A stretch of DNA of 63,000 bases, taken from positions 1-63,000 of the forward strand of contig JAFSGP010000005.1 of the NCBI GenBank assembly GCA_017440755.1. The letters run 5' to 3'. The notes under the pieces were generated by a model. The model saw only the letters and a program-made list of their open reading frames with translations. It was not told the DNA's origin and did no database searches. Every line of letters starts with the position of its first letter. Position 1 is the stretch's first letter. This DNA is from Clostridia bacterium (GTDB taxonomy: Bacteria; Bacillota; Clostridia; Oscillospirales; Acutalibacteraceae). Of the stretch, positions 17,970 through 26,879 are shown piece by piece. The translations under genes and the position numbers were made by a program.

Positions 17970-18746
17970 ATGGCGATTTTGAGCGTTGAGGGCGTGCGGC
18001 AGGCATACCAGACACCCACGGGGGAAACGGTTGCGTTGGGGAATGTCACCTTTTCCATGGAAAAGGGGGACTTTTTCAGCGTGGTGGGTCCCAGCGGCTG
18101 CGGCAAATCCACGCTGCTGTCGATTATCGCCGGCACGCTGACCCCCACGGGCGGGCAGGTGCGGATTAACGGGCAGAGGGTGGAAGGACCCAGCCCCCAT
18201 ATCGGCTATATGCTGCAGCAGGACAATCTGCTGGAGTGGCGCACGGTGCGGCAGAACGTGCTGTTGGGGCTGGAATTGCGCCACACCCTGACCCCCGAGA
18301 TGCGGGACCGAGCGGACGGACTGTTGGAGACCTATGGGCTGGCGGCGTTTGCGAACAGCCGCCCGTCCCAGCTGTCGGGCGGCATGCGGCAGCGGGCGGC
18401 GCTTATCCGCACGCTGGCGGTAAACCCCGATATTTTATTGTTGGACGAGGCGTTTTCGGCTCTGGACTACCAGACCCGACTGGAGGTGACGGAGGATGTG
18501 TACCGCATCATTCGTCGGGAGCGGGTCACCGCCCTGATGGTAACCCACGACATTCCCGAAAGCATCTGTATGGGGGATAAGGTTCTTATTCTGTCTGCCC
18601 GCCCCGCGGTGGTGCAGGAGCAGCTACCGATTACGTTTGCTATCGAGGACCGCTCCCCCTTACGGTGTCGGAGCTGTCCCGAGTTTGCCGGTTATTTTAA
18701 TCACATATGGAAGGAACTGGGGATGCATGAGACGCACGGCGAATGA
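17970..18746 (+). CDS. ABC importer ATPase, SsuB/TauB/nitrate type
   Basis: 258 residues. Walker A GPSGCGKST, signature LSGGMRQRAALIRTLA, Walker B DILLLDEAFSALD, H-loop VTHDIPE. The ALDYQTRLEV run after Walker B is the usual one in ATPases for sulfonate, taurine, nitrate or pyrimidine-precursor uptake. It would energise the permease encoded next (20-base overlap) together with the lipoprotein gene at 19576. GGGAGAAAGG precedes ATG 17970. Substrate not assignable; no TPP, FMN or other riboswitch was recognised in front. Confidence 0.85.
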   Translation: MAILSVEGVRQAYQTPTGETVALGNVTFSMEKGDFFSVVGPSGCGKSTLLSIIAGTLTPTGGQVRINGQRVEGPSPHIGYMLQQDNLLEWRTVRQNVLLGLELRHTLTPEMRDRADGLLETYGLAAFANSRPSQLSGGMRQRAALIRTLAVNPDILLLDEAFSALDYQTRLEVTEDVYRIIRRERVTALMVTHDIPESICMGDKVLILSARPAVVQEQLPITFAIEDRSPLRCRSCPEFAGYFNHIWKELGMHETHGE

Positions 18747-19548
18747 AGCGGCTCTCTCGCCGGAGAGAGCCATATATCTGCGGCGGGAAAAGCGGCAACG
18801 GCGCTGCATCACGCTGTGTCGGTGGGGATTTCTCCTCGCCTTTCTCGCCTTGTGGGAGGGGGCGGCGCGGCTGGGCTGGATAGACAGCTTTATTTTCAGC
18901 CAACCCTCCCGCATTTTACAAACCTACGTGACCATGGCAGGGGAGGACCTGCTGTATCATTTACAGGTGACCCTCACGGAGACGCTGGCGGGCTTTTTGC
19001 TGGGTGCGGCAGCAGGGGTGGTGCTGGCGATTGTTCTGTGGTGGAGTCCTTTCGTGTCCAAGGTCAGCGAGCCCTACCTGGTGGTGCTGAACAGCCTGCC
19101 GAAAATCGCGCTGGGACCCGTCATTATCATTCTGGCGGGGGCGGGAACCCGCGCCATTGTGTTTATGGCGCTGGCGATTTCCTTGGTGGTGACGGTGCTG
19201 GAGATGCTCAGCGGCTTTCGGGATACCGACGCAGGCGCCATTCGTATGGCGCGCACCTTTGGAGCTACCAAAGGGCAGGTGTTCCGCAAGGTGGTGCTGC
19301 CCTATAACATACCCACCCTGTTCGACTCGCTGAAGGTGAATATCGGCCTGTCGTTGGTGGGTGTGATTGCGGGGGAATTTCTGGTTTCCCGCGCGGGATT
19401 GGGGTACCTGATTGTCTACGGCGGGCAGGTGTTCCGCATGGATTTGGTGATGGCGAGCGTCATCATTCTGGCGGTGCTGGCGGCGCTGCTCTATGAGAGC
19501 GTGGTGCTGGTGCAGAAGCTGGTGGGACGCCGCTTCGGGCACGCGTAA
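18727..19548 (+). CDS. ABC importer permease, SsuC/TauC type
   Basis: 273 residues, six predicted membrane helices. The EAA loop ARTFGATKGQVFRKVVLPYNIPTL fits the BPD inner-membrane family (SsuC/TauC/ThiX). ATG 18727 overlaps the end of the ATPase gene and is preceded by GGAAGG, giving translational coupling; an earlier codon in this frame at 18637 would overlap the ATPase by 110 bases and lacks a ribosome site. It forms the channel for the substrate delivered by the lipoprotein at 19576. Confidence 0.85.
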   Translation: MRRTANEAALSPERAIYLRREKRQRRCITLCRWGFLLAFLALWEGAARLGWIDSFIFSQPSRILQTYVTMAGEDLLYHLQVTLTETLAGFLLGAAAGVVLAIVLWWSPFVSKVSEPYLVVLNSLPKIALGPVIIILAGAGTRAIVFMALAISLVVTVLEMLSGFRDTDAGAIRMARTFGATKGQVFRKVVLPYNIPTLFDSLKVNIGLSLVGVIAGEFLVSRAGLGYLIVYGGQVFRMDLVMASVIILAVLAALLYESVVLVQKLVGRRFGHA

Positions 19549-19575
19549 GAGTATTTTAAGAAAGGTTTGATTGCA

Positions 19576-20574
19576 ATGAACAGTTGGTTGCGCAGAGGGG
19601 TAGCGGCGCTGCTTACGGCGGTGCTGTTGTTCGGTTGTGTGGGCTGCGACAGCGATGACGGGCTGCAGACGGTGCGGGTGTGTGAGGTTACCCACTCCAT
19701 TTTCTACGCCCCCCAGTATGCGGCGATTGCCCTGGGCTTCTTCGAGGAGGAGGGCATACAGGTGGAGCTGTCCAACGGACAGGGCGCCGACGCGGTGATG
19801 GCGGCGGTGCTGTCGGGGAATATGGATATCGGCTTTGCGGGTCCCGAGGCCTCTATCTACGTCTATAACGAGGGCAAGGAGGACTATACTCAGGTCTTCG
19901 CCCAGATTACCCGTCGGGACGGCTCCTTTTTAGTGGGTCGCGAGGCGGACGACAATTTCACCTGGGATAAGGTGAAGGGCAAGGTGGTTCTCCCGGGGCG
20001 CAAGGGCGGCGTGCCTTACATGGCGCTGGAGCACGTCCTGCGCAAGAACGGGGTGGACCCCGCCGCCGACACCACGCTGGATAACAGCGTGCAGTTCTCC
20101 ATGATGACCGCCGCCTTTACCGGCGGCACAGGGGACTACGTCACTGCCTTTGAGCCCACCGCCTCCATGTTACAGCAGGAGGGCAAGGGCTACATCGTCG
20201 CCTCGGTCGGTGAGGCGGCAGGGGACATTCCCTACACCGCCTATTTCGCCAAAAAGAGCTACATCGAGGGCAACAACGACCTTATCCAGCGGTTCACCGA
20301 TGCGGTCTATAAGGGACAGCAGTGGGTTGCCACCCACACCGCCGAGGAGATTGCCGAGGCGGTGGCGGAACACTTCCCCGACACCGAGATGGACCTGCTG
20401 GTGCAGTCGGTGAAGAGCTACCAGTCCATTGACGCGTGGAACACCGACCCCGTGATGAGCGAGGAGAGCTTTAACCGCTTGCAGTCGGTGATGACCGAGG
20501 CAGGGGAGCTGACCCAAATCGCCGACTACGGCAAGGTGGTCAACAACACCTTTGCGGAAAAAGCGATGGGCTAA
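19576..20574 (+). CDS. ABC importer substrate-binding lipoprotein, NMT1/SsuA-like
   Basis: 332 residues. N-terminal lipoprotein signal ending in a Cys-rich stretch (FGC-VGC, Cys21 or Cys24). The mature part opens with VRVCEVTHSIFYAPQYAAIALGFFEEEGI, the hallmark of NMT1/THI5-like and SsuA-like binding proteins, followed by GADAVMAAVLSGNMDIGFAGPEA. These bind sulfonates, nitrate, riboflavin or thiamine-pyrimidine precursors in different bacteria; nothing here decides which. AAAGG precedes ATG 19576, 27 bases after the permease gene. It completes a three-gene importer operon with its own terminator. Confidence 0.85.
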   Translation: MNSWLRRGVAALLTAVLLFGCVGCDSDDGLQTVRVCEVTHSIFYAPQYAAIALGFFEEEGIQVELSNGQGADAVMAAVLSGNMDIGFAGPEASIYVYNEGKEDYTQVFAQITRRDGSFLVGREADDNFTWDKVKGKVVLPGRKGGVPYMALEHVLRKNGVDPAADTTLDNSVQFSMMTAAFTGGTGDYVTAFEPTASMLQQEGKGYIVASVGEAAGDIPYTAYFAKKSYIEGNNDLIQRFTDAVYKGQQWVATHTAEEIAEAVAEHFPDTEMDLLVQSVKSYQSIDAWNTDPVMSEESFNRLQSVMTEAGELTQIADYGKVVNNTFAEKAMG

Positions 20575-20576
20575 CC

Positions 20577-20615
20577 AAAAAAACGGTCGATGGCAACTGC
20601 CATCGACCGTTTTTT
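20577..20615. terminator. Bidirectional terminator after the ABC operon
   Basis: AAAAAACGGTCGATGGCA and complement, T-run TTTTTT; also serves the lipoprotein gene ending at 20635 on the other strand. Confidence 0.85.
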
Positions 20616-20634
20616 GCTTGCGTAACAGACGGGT

Positions 20635-22191
20635 TTACCAATCCAGTGTAAACCGCATATTAGGATCTGCACCGACCACGTAGGGGTGTTGCTCTATTTT
20701 TTTGACGGCATCCAGCACCGCCTGTTTGCCCTTTTTCGGAATGGTAACCTTAAAAATCTGGCGATAATTCTCGTGGTTGATCCAAGCCAGTCCTTCTTCC
20801 GTGTCTATGCGGGTAAGGTCTCGCACGGAGGTGATTTCGATTCCAAACATATACGAGAAATCCTCGGCGCTGTAAGCCATATTGACCACGGACGCCTCTT
20901 TTGTAAAGGTAAACAGAACCACCTGTTCTTCAAAGTCGTCGTCGACGGTTGCGGTAGAGGGCACTTTTTCCTCGGTTTGTTCGAGGGTATCTGTCGACAC
21001 AAACCATACATCCTTGTTCTCTTTAAGGTTTAAGCTTTGTAGGCGAATCGCATCTTTCGTTTTTTCCTTTAGAACAACTTTGAAGGTGATATATTCCCTG
21101 CCGGTGGGCTTTTTGTTCGCATCCCGTTCCGACCAAACCGATTTAGCGATGACACGTTCCGCATTTACGTGGAAATTTTCCGAAACGTAGGCAGGGGTCA
21201 GCGTTTCCGTGCTTATTTTTGCGGAAGCCCGAGGGGTCAGCACCACGTATATTTCGCCATAGGCGACACGGGGCAAATCCGAAGAATAGGTTGACACGTA
21301 CGGCGCTGTGACGACGGGCGTTACGGTTTTGCTTTCTCCTGTCGCCTTATTCACCATAATCACCTTTGCAGTGTGTTCGCCGTCCAGAAACTCCTCAATG
21401 GTAATGATGCCTTTTTCCAGTGCCTTTTTCACTTTCATAGAAGAGCTGTAGGGAAGATGTAAAACCACGCATTCGCTGATGGGTCTTTCAAAATAATAAT
21501 CGTATTTCTTGTCTGAATAAAACTTTTCCCGTTGTCCGAATTTCTTGCTTGCTTCCGGCCACACGTAAAATTCCGGCTCCCACGCCGTTTTGAGATAGCG
21601 GATGCCGAACCGTTCTAAATCCTCTTCGGTCACGTCGCCCCGCTCCATAGCCGCCTCTAAAGACCTTTCGGTGCCATCCTCGTAGTATACCATAACGTCT
21701 TGATAAACACCAAACCCGTAGGTGTAATCCTTATCAACGTAAAAAGGTGGCGGCACGACCTGTGCTTGCATTTCTCCTCTCAGCGCTGTCCAGTTGACAA
21801 TATTCACCACGCCGGCGGCATTGGGTGCTTTCGGCGGCTGGGTCACATAGGTCTTTTCAGTCGTCGTGGCGGTAGTAGTTGTCGTAGATGCCGTCGTGGT
21901 GGTAGACGGCTTGCTTTCCAGAGTCGGCTTACCGACGACGGACTGTGTCGTAGAGGTTGTTGTAGTCGTGGTGGCAGGAGCCGTTGTTGTCGTAGTTTCT
22001 ACTTCCGTGGTAGTTGTGGTTTCTGCTCCCGTGGAGGTCGTGGTCGGTTTTTCCGTGGTCGTCGTGGTCGATTCTGGAGTCGTCGTGATGGTTTCCTCGC
22101 CCCCGTCGGATACTGCCGGCGTATTTCCGTCACAGCCGCACAGGCTCACCGCCAGTACGGCAGCTATCAGGAGTGACCATATTCGTTTCAT
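20635..22191 (-). CDS. Cell-surface lipoprotein with Thr-rich linker
   Basis: 518 residues. Signal peptide with lipobox LCGC (Cys20), then about 80 residues made almost wholly of Thr with Glu, Ser, Ala and Pro, which would be an extended and possibly glycosylated spacer on the cell wall, then a ~400-residue globular part of no family I recognise (segments ALEKGIITIEEFLDGEHTAKV and VTIPKKGKQAVLDAVKKIE). AAGGAGG precedes ATG 22191. Its Thr stretch is coded by many slightly varied GTC/GTG/GTT-type triplets on the opposite strand and could expand or contract. It stands alone between two transcription units. Function unknown. Confidence 0.75.
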   Translation of the reverse strand: MKRIWSLLIAAVLAVSLCGCDGNTPAVSDGGEETITTTPESTTTTTEKPTTTSTGAETTTTTEVETTTTTAPATTTTTTSTTQSVVGKPTLESKPSTTTTASTTTTTATTTEKTYVTQPPKAPNAAGVVNIVNWTALRGEMQAQVVPPPFYVDKDYTYGFGVYQDVMVYYEDGTERSLEAAMERGDVTEEDLERFGIRYLKTAWEPEFYVWPEASKKFGQREKFYSDKKYDYYFERPISECVVLHLPYSSSMKVKKALEKGIITIEEFLDGEHTAKVIMVNKATGESKTVTPVVTAPYVSTYSSDLPRVAYGEIYVVLTPRASAKISTETLTPAYVSENFHVNAERVIAKSVWSERDANKKPTGREYITFKVVLKEKTKDAIRLQSLNLKENKDVWFVSTDTLEQTEEKVPSTATVDDDFEEQVVLFTFTKEASVVNMAYSAEDFSYMFGIEITSVRDLTRIDTEEGLAWINHENYRQIFKVTIPKKGKQAVLDAVKKIEQHPYVVGADPNMRFTLDW

Positions 22192-22235
22192 AAGATATTC
22201 CTCCTTAAAGACAGAGCACACAACTTACCACTACC

Positions 22236-22264
22236 AGTATATACCAATTTCTTCTAAATAGCAA
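22236..22264 (-). promoter_or_regulatory. Promoter of the Thr-rich lipoprotein gene
   Basis: Minus strand TTGCTA, 17-bp spacer, TATACT, 45 bases before ATG. Confidence 0.55.
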
Positions 22265-22348
22265 TAGCAGGGGCACAGGTACATTCACCAATCTTTTCCG
22301 CCACTCTTTGTATAAAACCACCGTTCGCCATTGTCTGAAAATCGCAAG

Positions 22349-22374
22349 AAAAGCCGCCGAAAAGGTGGCTTTTT
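22349..22374. terminator. Terminator-like hairpin in the 22192-22489 gap
   Basis: AAAAGCCGCC-GAAAA-GGTGGCTTTT with T/A runs. No gene is seen to feed it; the rest of this 298-base gap holds only the promoters at 22236-22264 and 22409-22437. Confidence 0.5.
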
Positions 22375-22408
22375 CCGTTTTTTGCCGTTCATAAGAAAAG
22401 GGGAATTG

Positions 22409-22437
22409 TTGACACTATCAAGGGATTGTGTTAATAT
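22409..22437 (+). promoter_or_regulatory. Promoter of the polysaccharide operon
   Basis: Perfect TTGACA, 17-bp spacer, TAATAT. A second TATAAT at 22458-22463 lacks a good -35. Confidence 0.65.
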
Positions 22438-22489
22438 AAGCATATATATTGGCATAGTATAATTTGTTGTAGGAAAGGAGGCGAAAACG

Positions 22490-23482
22490 GTGGCAGAGAA
22501 AAAGATAACCATATCGGTTGTAATACCCGCCTACAATGCGGAGGCCTTTTTGGAGCAGTGTGTCCACAGCGTGCAGGAGCAGTCTATGGCGGACTGGGAG
22601 CTGCTTATCGTGGAGAATGGCTCCACCGATGAAACCTACGCTCTCGCCCAGCGGTTTGCCCGCGGGGACGACCGCATTCGGGTGCTGCGCAGCAAAAAGG
22701 GCGTGTCCCATGCCCGCAATGTGGGCATTCAGCAGGCGACGGGGGAGTATATCACCTTCTTGGACGCGGACGACTGGCTGCTGCCGGACGCCCTCGCCTT
22801 CTTTCGTCGTATGGCGCTGCGCCACCCCGCGGCGGACATTATCGTGGCCACCACCGACCGTCAGGCGCAGGACACCTCCCCCGCGGTATACACCGAGGTG
22901 ACCATGGAGCGGGCGCTGGTGCGGTTTTTGCGCCGCCCCACCCGCTATCTCACCGCGTGGGGCAAGCTGTATCGCACCTCCTTCCTGCAGCAGAGCTCGG
23001 TGCGCTTTGATACCCGCTTGACCTATGCGGAGGACAGCGATTACCTCATTCGTCTGTTGGGGGATTGCCGCCGCTTGGTGCTGACCGATTACCCCGTGTA
23101 CCATTATTTCCTCAACCCCTATTCCGCGGTGCGCAGCGGGCAGGTGGATTTGGCGGAGAAATACCGCCTGTCGATGGAGCTGACCCGCGGGCAGCTGCCG
23201 TTTGGCGAGGCGACCAGAAAGAACTATCCCTTCTACGTGCTGGATAACCTGCTGGTGCTGTTGGCGCACGACACCTTCCACCACCGCCATTCCCCCGCCC
23301 AGCAGCGGCGGCGGGCCGCCGCGGTGCTGAAGATACCGATTTTCCGTTGGGCGCTGGAGGAGGCGCCGATTCGCCACGCCACCTTTATTAAGCGTATGGT
23401 GCTGGCGATGGCAAAGGGACGGCGGCTGCATCTGTTGCAGTTGGCGGTTTGGGCGCGCCAGTTGCAGAATCGGTATCGCTGA
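22490..23482 (+). CDS. Glycosyltransferase family 2
   Basis: 330 residues. GT-A fold at the start: ISVVIPAYNAEAFLEQCVHSV, IVENGSTDETYALA, and DXD-type metal site FLDADDWLLPDA near 95. It moves a sugar from a nucleotide sugar to a growing glycan on the cytoplasmic face of the membrane. First gene of a seven-gene polysaccharide operon. Start is GTG 22490, seven bases after AGGAAAGGAGG; no ATG fits. A hydrophobic C-terminal anchor is not evident. Sugar specificity cannot be read from sequence. Confidence 0.85.
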   Translation: MAEKKITISVVIPAYNAEAFLEQCVHSVQEQSMADWELLIVENGSTDETYALAQRFARGDDRIRVLRSKKGVSHARNVGIQQATGEYITFLDADDWLLPDALAFFRRMALRHPAADIIVATTDRQAQDTSPAVYTEVTMERALVRFLRRPTRYLTAWGKLYRTSFLQQSSVRFDTRLTYAEDSDYLIRLLGDCRRLVLTDYPVYHYFLNPYSAVRSGQVDLAEKYRLSMELTRGQLPFGEATRKNYPFYVLDNLLVLLAHDTFHHRHSPAQQRRRAAAVLKIPIFRWALEEAPIRHATFIKRMVLAMAKGRRLHLLQLAVWARQLQNRYR

Positions 23483-23493
23483 GAGGTTGCGGT

Positions 23494-24597
23494 ATGAGAA
23501 AAATATTGGTTTTCGGTATGAACGACAATCCCGGCGGCATGGAGAGCTTTATTATGAGCTACTACCGTCGGATTAATCGACAGCGGATACAGTTTGATTT
23601 TCTCACCAACTGTCCCACCATCGCCTACGAGGACGAAATCGAGCAGTTGGGGGGACGGGTGTTCAAGATATGCGCCCGCAGTCGGAATTATCGGCGATAT
23701 CGGCAGCAGCTGACCGCCTTTTTCGAGGCGCATGCCGCCGACTACAGCGCGGTGTGGCTGAACACCTGCAGTCTGGCGAATATCGACTATCTGAAGATGG
23801 CGAAGCGGTACGGCATTCCCCGTCGCATTATCCACAGCCACAACGCGCAGAATATGGACAGCCCCTTGCGAGGGGTGTTGCATCTGCTCAATAAGGGAAG
23901 CGTCCGTCGGTATGCCACGGATTTTTGGGCGTGTACCCGCGCGGCGGGGGCGTTTTTCTATTCCCCCGCGCTGCTTGCCCACCCCCGCTATCGGGAGATT
24001 CCCAATGCCATTGACACCGCCGCCTACACCTTTGACCCCGCGGTGCGAGAGCAGGTGCGGCGGCAGCTGCAGGGGGAGGACAAGCTGGTGGTGGGTCACG
24101 TGGGGCGCCTGCACTTTCAGAAGAATCAGACCTTTTTGCTGGAGATATTTAAGGAAATTTATGCCCGTCGCCCCGATGCCCGTCTGTGGCTGGTGGGGCA
24201 GGGGGAGGACGAGGACAAGCTGCGCCGTCGCACGGAGGAGCTGGGGCTTACCGCCGCGGTGCGGTTCCTCGGCGTGCGGCAGGACGTGTCCGCCCTGATG
24301 CAGGGCATGGACGTGTTTGTGTTCCCCTCCCTGTTTGAGGGCTTGGGCATCGTGCTGATTGAGGCGCAGGCGGCGGGGCTCGGCTGCGTCACCTCGTCTG
24401 CGGTGCCTGCGGACGCCCGCGTCACCGACCTCATCACCTATCTACCCTTGGATGCCGCCCCCGCCGTGTGGGCGCAAGCGGCGCTGGAGGGCGCGACGGC
24501 ACAGCGCACCGACCGACGGGCGGAGATAGCCGCCGCGGGCTATGACATCAACACACAGGTGTCTGCCTTGGAGCGCTTGTTGGAGGAGAGTGTATGA
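23494..24597 (+). CDS. Glycosyltransferase family 4 (GT-B)
   Basis: 367 residues. Opening MRKILVFGMNDNPGGMESF has the donor-fold glycine loop; the C-terminal half has VGHVGRLHFQKNQTFLLEIF, LVGQGEDEDKL and VFPSLFEGLGIVLIEAQAAG, the E-x7-E type signature of retaining GT4 enzymes. ATG 23494 is taken because the earlier in-frame codon overlaps the previous gene; the ribosome site GAGAGG is weak. Its TGA overlaps the next ATG (ATGA at 24594), so the two are translationally coupled. Confidence 0.85.
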   Translation: MRKILVFGMNDNPGGMESFIMSYYRRINRQRIQFDFLTNCPTIAYEDEIEQLGGRVFKICARSRNYRRYRQQLTAFFEAHAADYSAVWLNTCSLANIDYLKMAKRYGIPRRIIHSHNAQNMDSPLRGVLHLLNKGSVRRYATDFWACTRAAGAFFYSPALLAHPRYREIPNAIDTAAYTFDPAVREQVRRQLQGEDKLVVGHVGRLHFQKNQTFLLEIFKEIYARRPDARLWLVGQGEDEDKLRRRTEELGLTAAVRFLGVRQDVSALMQGMDVFVFPSLFEGLGIVLIEAQAAGLGCVTSSAVPADARVTDLITYLPLDAAPAVWAQAALEGATAQRTDRRAEIAAAGYDINTQVSALERLLEESV

Positions 24598-25610
24598 AGC
24601 CTTTTCTACTGACCGAGCTACCCCAAAACGTGTATAACGCGGGGTATAAAGCAAAAGACGATATCCGTAAGGCGCTGGACGGTCTGGTTACCGACCTGAC
24701 GATAGCGGAAGCCTTTCGGTTGGATAAGATTCCCGCCTTTTGGCGGCTGCTTTCGCAGATACGGCGCATTCCCGTGGGGGCGGAGCTGATATTGCAGTGC
24801 CCCGTTTACAGTTTTTTTAACGAGAAATTTTTACCCCTTTTCTGCCGCGCTGTGGAAAAACGGCGGCTGGCGGTAACCCTTATTTTGCACGACGTGGACA
24901 CTCTGCGCTATCCCGACCGTGCGGCGCGCCTGCTGCCTGTGGAGCGGCGGCTGTACGGGCTGGCGCGGCGGATTATCGTCCACAACGAGGCGATGAAACA
25001 GGCGCTGACCCATTCCCACGGGATTCCCGCAGAGAAGATGACGGTGCTTGGCATTTTCGACTATTTGCTGGCGGGGACTCCCGCGGGCGCGGACGAGGCA
25101 TATACCCGCACCGTGTTTGTGGCGGGCAACTTAAGTCCTGACAAATCGGGCTATCTCTATCGCTTAGGTGAGTTGGCACAATCGGTGCCCGTCAACCTCT
25201 ACGGCGGCGGCTTTGATGCCGCACGGGCGGCAGACAGCCTGCATTATATGGGTTCTTTTCCGCCGGACGAGCTCCCCGCCCGTCTGCGGGGGAATTTCGG
25301 TCTGGTGTGGGACGGGGACCGGGTGGATACCTGCGGGGGGGATACGGGCGCCTATCTGCGCATCAATAACCCCCACAAGACCTCGCTGTATCTGGCGGCG
25401 GGCTTCCCCGTGATTATCTGGAGCGAGGCGGCGCTGGCGCCCTTTGTGACCCAACACGGCGTGGGGCTGGCGGTGGATTCGCTGGAGGACCTGCCGCGGG
25501 TGTTGGCGGACCTATCGGAAGAGGATTATGCCCGCCTGCGGCGGCAGGCGCAGGCCTTTGGCGCCCGTCTGCGGCAGGGGGATTTCATTCGCCTTGCATT
25601 AGAGATATAA
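24594..25610 (+). CDS. Galactofuranosyltransferase-like glycosyltransferase
   Basis: 338 residues. GT-B like protein resembling the WbbI-type beta-1,6-galactofuranosyltransferases: LILHDVDTLRYPDRA, then AGNLSPDKSGYLYRL, GNFGLVWDGDRVDTCGGDTG and the C-terminal NNPHKTSLYLAAGFPVIIW. If correct, it adds galactofuranose from UDP-Galf. The mutase Glf that makes UDP-Galf is not in this window. Overlaps the upstream gene by four bases. Assignment rests on overall similarity from memory; a different hexose donor is possible. Confidence 0.7.
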   Translation: MKPFLLTELPQNVYNAGYKAKDDIRKALDGLVTDLTIAEAFRLDKIPAFWRLLSQIRRIPVGAELILQCPVYSFFNEKFLPLFCRAVEKRRLAVTLILHDVDTLRYPDRAARLLPVERRLYGLARRIIVHNEAMKQALTHSHGIPAEKMTVLGIFDYLLAGTPAGADEAYTRTVFVAGNLSPDKSGYLYRLGELAQSVPVNLYGGGFDAARAADSLHYMGSFPPDELPARLRGNFGLVWDGDRVDTCGGDTGAYLRINNPHKTSLYLAAGFPVIIWSEAALAPFVTQHGVGLAVDSLEDLPRVLADLSEEDYARLRRQAQAFGARLRQGDFIRLALEI

Positions 25611-25623
25611 GGAGATAAATGCG

Positions 25624-26862
25624 GTGGGTATTCGTTTGCATACCGAATATGGAAAAGTGAATATCACCGCCTTCTTGGAATATCTGCTGATGGCGCTGGT
25701 TGTGCTGTACAGCAGTATGTGGTGCCTGTTTGTGGAGAGCCAGAGCAATTTCTTTCTGCGGCTCGCCTATCCTGTGCTGTTGGTGCTGATTGTGCTGAAG
25801 GTGCGGGTGGTATCCTACGGACGGTTGCAGCGGCTTATCCTGCTGGCGGCGGCGCTGGCGGTGTATCTGCTGGGTACTCGCTACAACGTGGCGCGGTACG
25901 GGCTGTATTTTGTGGGACCGCTGTTGCTGCTGATGCTGTATATCGGTATGAAGGATAACGAGGGCGACCCTTTTGGGCTGCTGTATAAATTGGGAGACAT
26001 CGTCACGGTGCTGACGGTGATTTCCCTGGTGTGCTTTGTGTTCGGCACCTGTCTGGACGTGCTGCCGTTCAAGGATACCGTATCCTACTATTTTGCGGGG
26101 TACGACCGCACCTGCACCACCTATTTTCACCTGTATTATGCGGCCCAGACCATGCTGATGTTCGGGCACGAGCTGGTGCGCAACTGCGGCATGTTCGCGG
26201 AGGCACCGGGATTTGCCATGTTTTTGGTGATTGCTCTTGCCACCGAGGTGTTTTTCCGCGTCCGCCCGCGGCTGTGGCGGTGCGGGGTGATTGCCGCCGC
26301 GGCGCTGACCACCTTTTCCACCAAGGCAATTTTGCTGGTGATGCTGGTTGTCGGCATCAAGGTGGTGATTGATCGCCCCCGCCGCATCGAGTGGCAGCGG
26401 CTGAAGGTGCTGGTGCTCCCTCTGGGCGGGTTGGTGCTGTTGGGGGCGGCGGCGGTGCTGCTGATTGATAAGATGAACACCGCCTCCTTCTTTATCCGTC
26501 TGGACGATTTGGCGGCGTCCTTTAAGGCGTTTGCCTCGTCACCTTTGTTCGGTACGGGCTATTACAACGACGATTCCATCATCGCCCTCTTTGCCTACGA
26601 CCGTTCCAACAACGGTCTCAGCATGGGTCTGGCGGTGCTGCTGGCGCAGGGCGGTCTTTTCCTGACCGCCGTCTATCTGGTGCCGATGTATTTGTGTATC
26701 CGCCGGTTCTGCAGCGGCGACCGCCTGCGGGTGGCGGCGTTTTTTCTCGTCTATATAGGGCTGCTGTTTGTTTCCAATATGCCCTTTAGTTTTCTTTCGC
26801 TGTTTTTATTGGCATTTTCCATGGAGGCAGGACAGAGCGAACTGTCCCATCACATCACTTGA
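25624..26862 (+). CDS. Polysaccharide repeat-unit polymerase-like (Wzy-type) membrane protein
   Basis: 412 residues with about eleven hydrophobic segments and a large outside loop around residues 150-190 (RTCTTYFHLYYAAQTM), the general layout of O-antigen/capsule polymerases and ligases. Segment NCGMFAEAPGFAMFLVIAL resembles the Gly/Glu-rich region of Wzy proteins. Start GTG 25624, behind AAGGAGA; an ATG five bases earlier is out of frame. Lies between glycosyltransferases and the Wzx flippase, as expected for Wzx/Wzy-dependent assembly. Wzy proteins are poorly conserved, so the call depends on context. Confidence 0.75.
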   Translation: MGIRLHTEYGKVNITAFLEYLLMALVVLYSSMWCLFVESQSNFFLRLAYPVLLVLIVLKVRVVSYGRLQRLILLAAALAVYLLGTRYNVARYGLYFVGPLLLLMLYIGMKDNEGDPFGLLYKLGDIVTVLTVISLVCFVFGTCLDVLPFKDTVSYYFAGYDRTCTTYFHLYYAAQTMLMFGHELVRNCGMFAEAPGFAMFLVIALATEVFFRVRPRLWRCGVIAAAALTTFSTKAILLVMLVVGIKVVIDRPRRIEWQRLKVLVLPLGGLVLLGAAAVLLIDKMNTASFFIRLDDLAASFKAFASSPLFGTGYYNDDSIIALFAYDRSNNGLSMGLAVLLAQGGLFLTAVYLVPMYLCIRRFCSGDRLRVAAFFLVYIGLLFVSNMPFSFLSLFLLAFSMEAGQSELSHHIT

Positions 26863-26879
26863 CCGTTTAGGAGAGCTTT

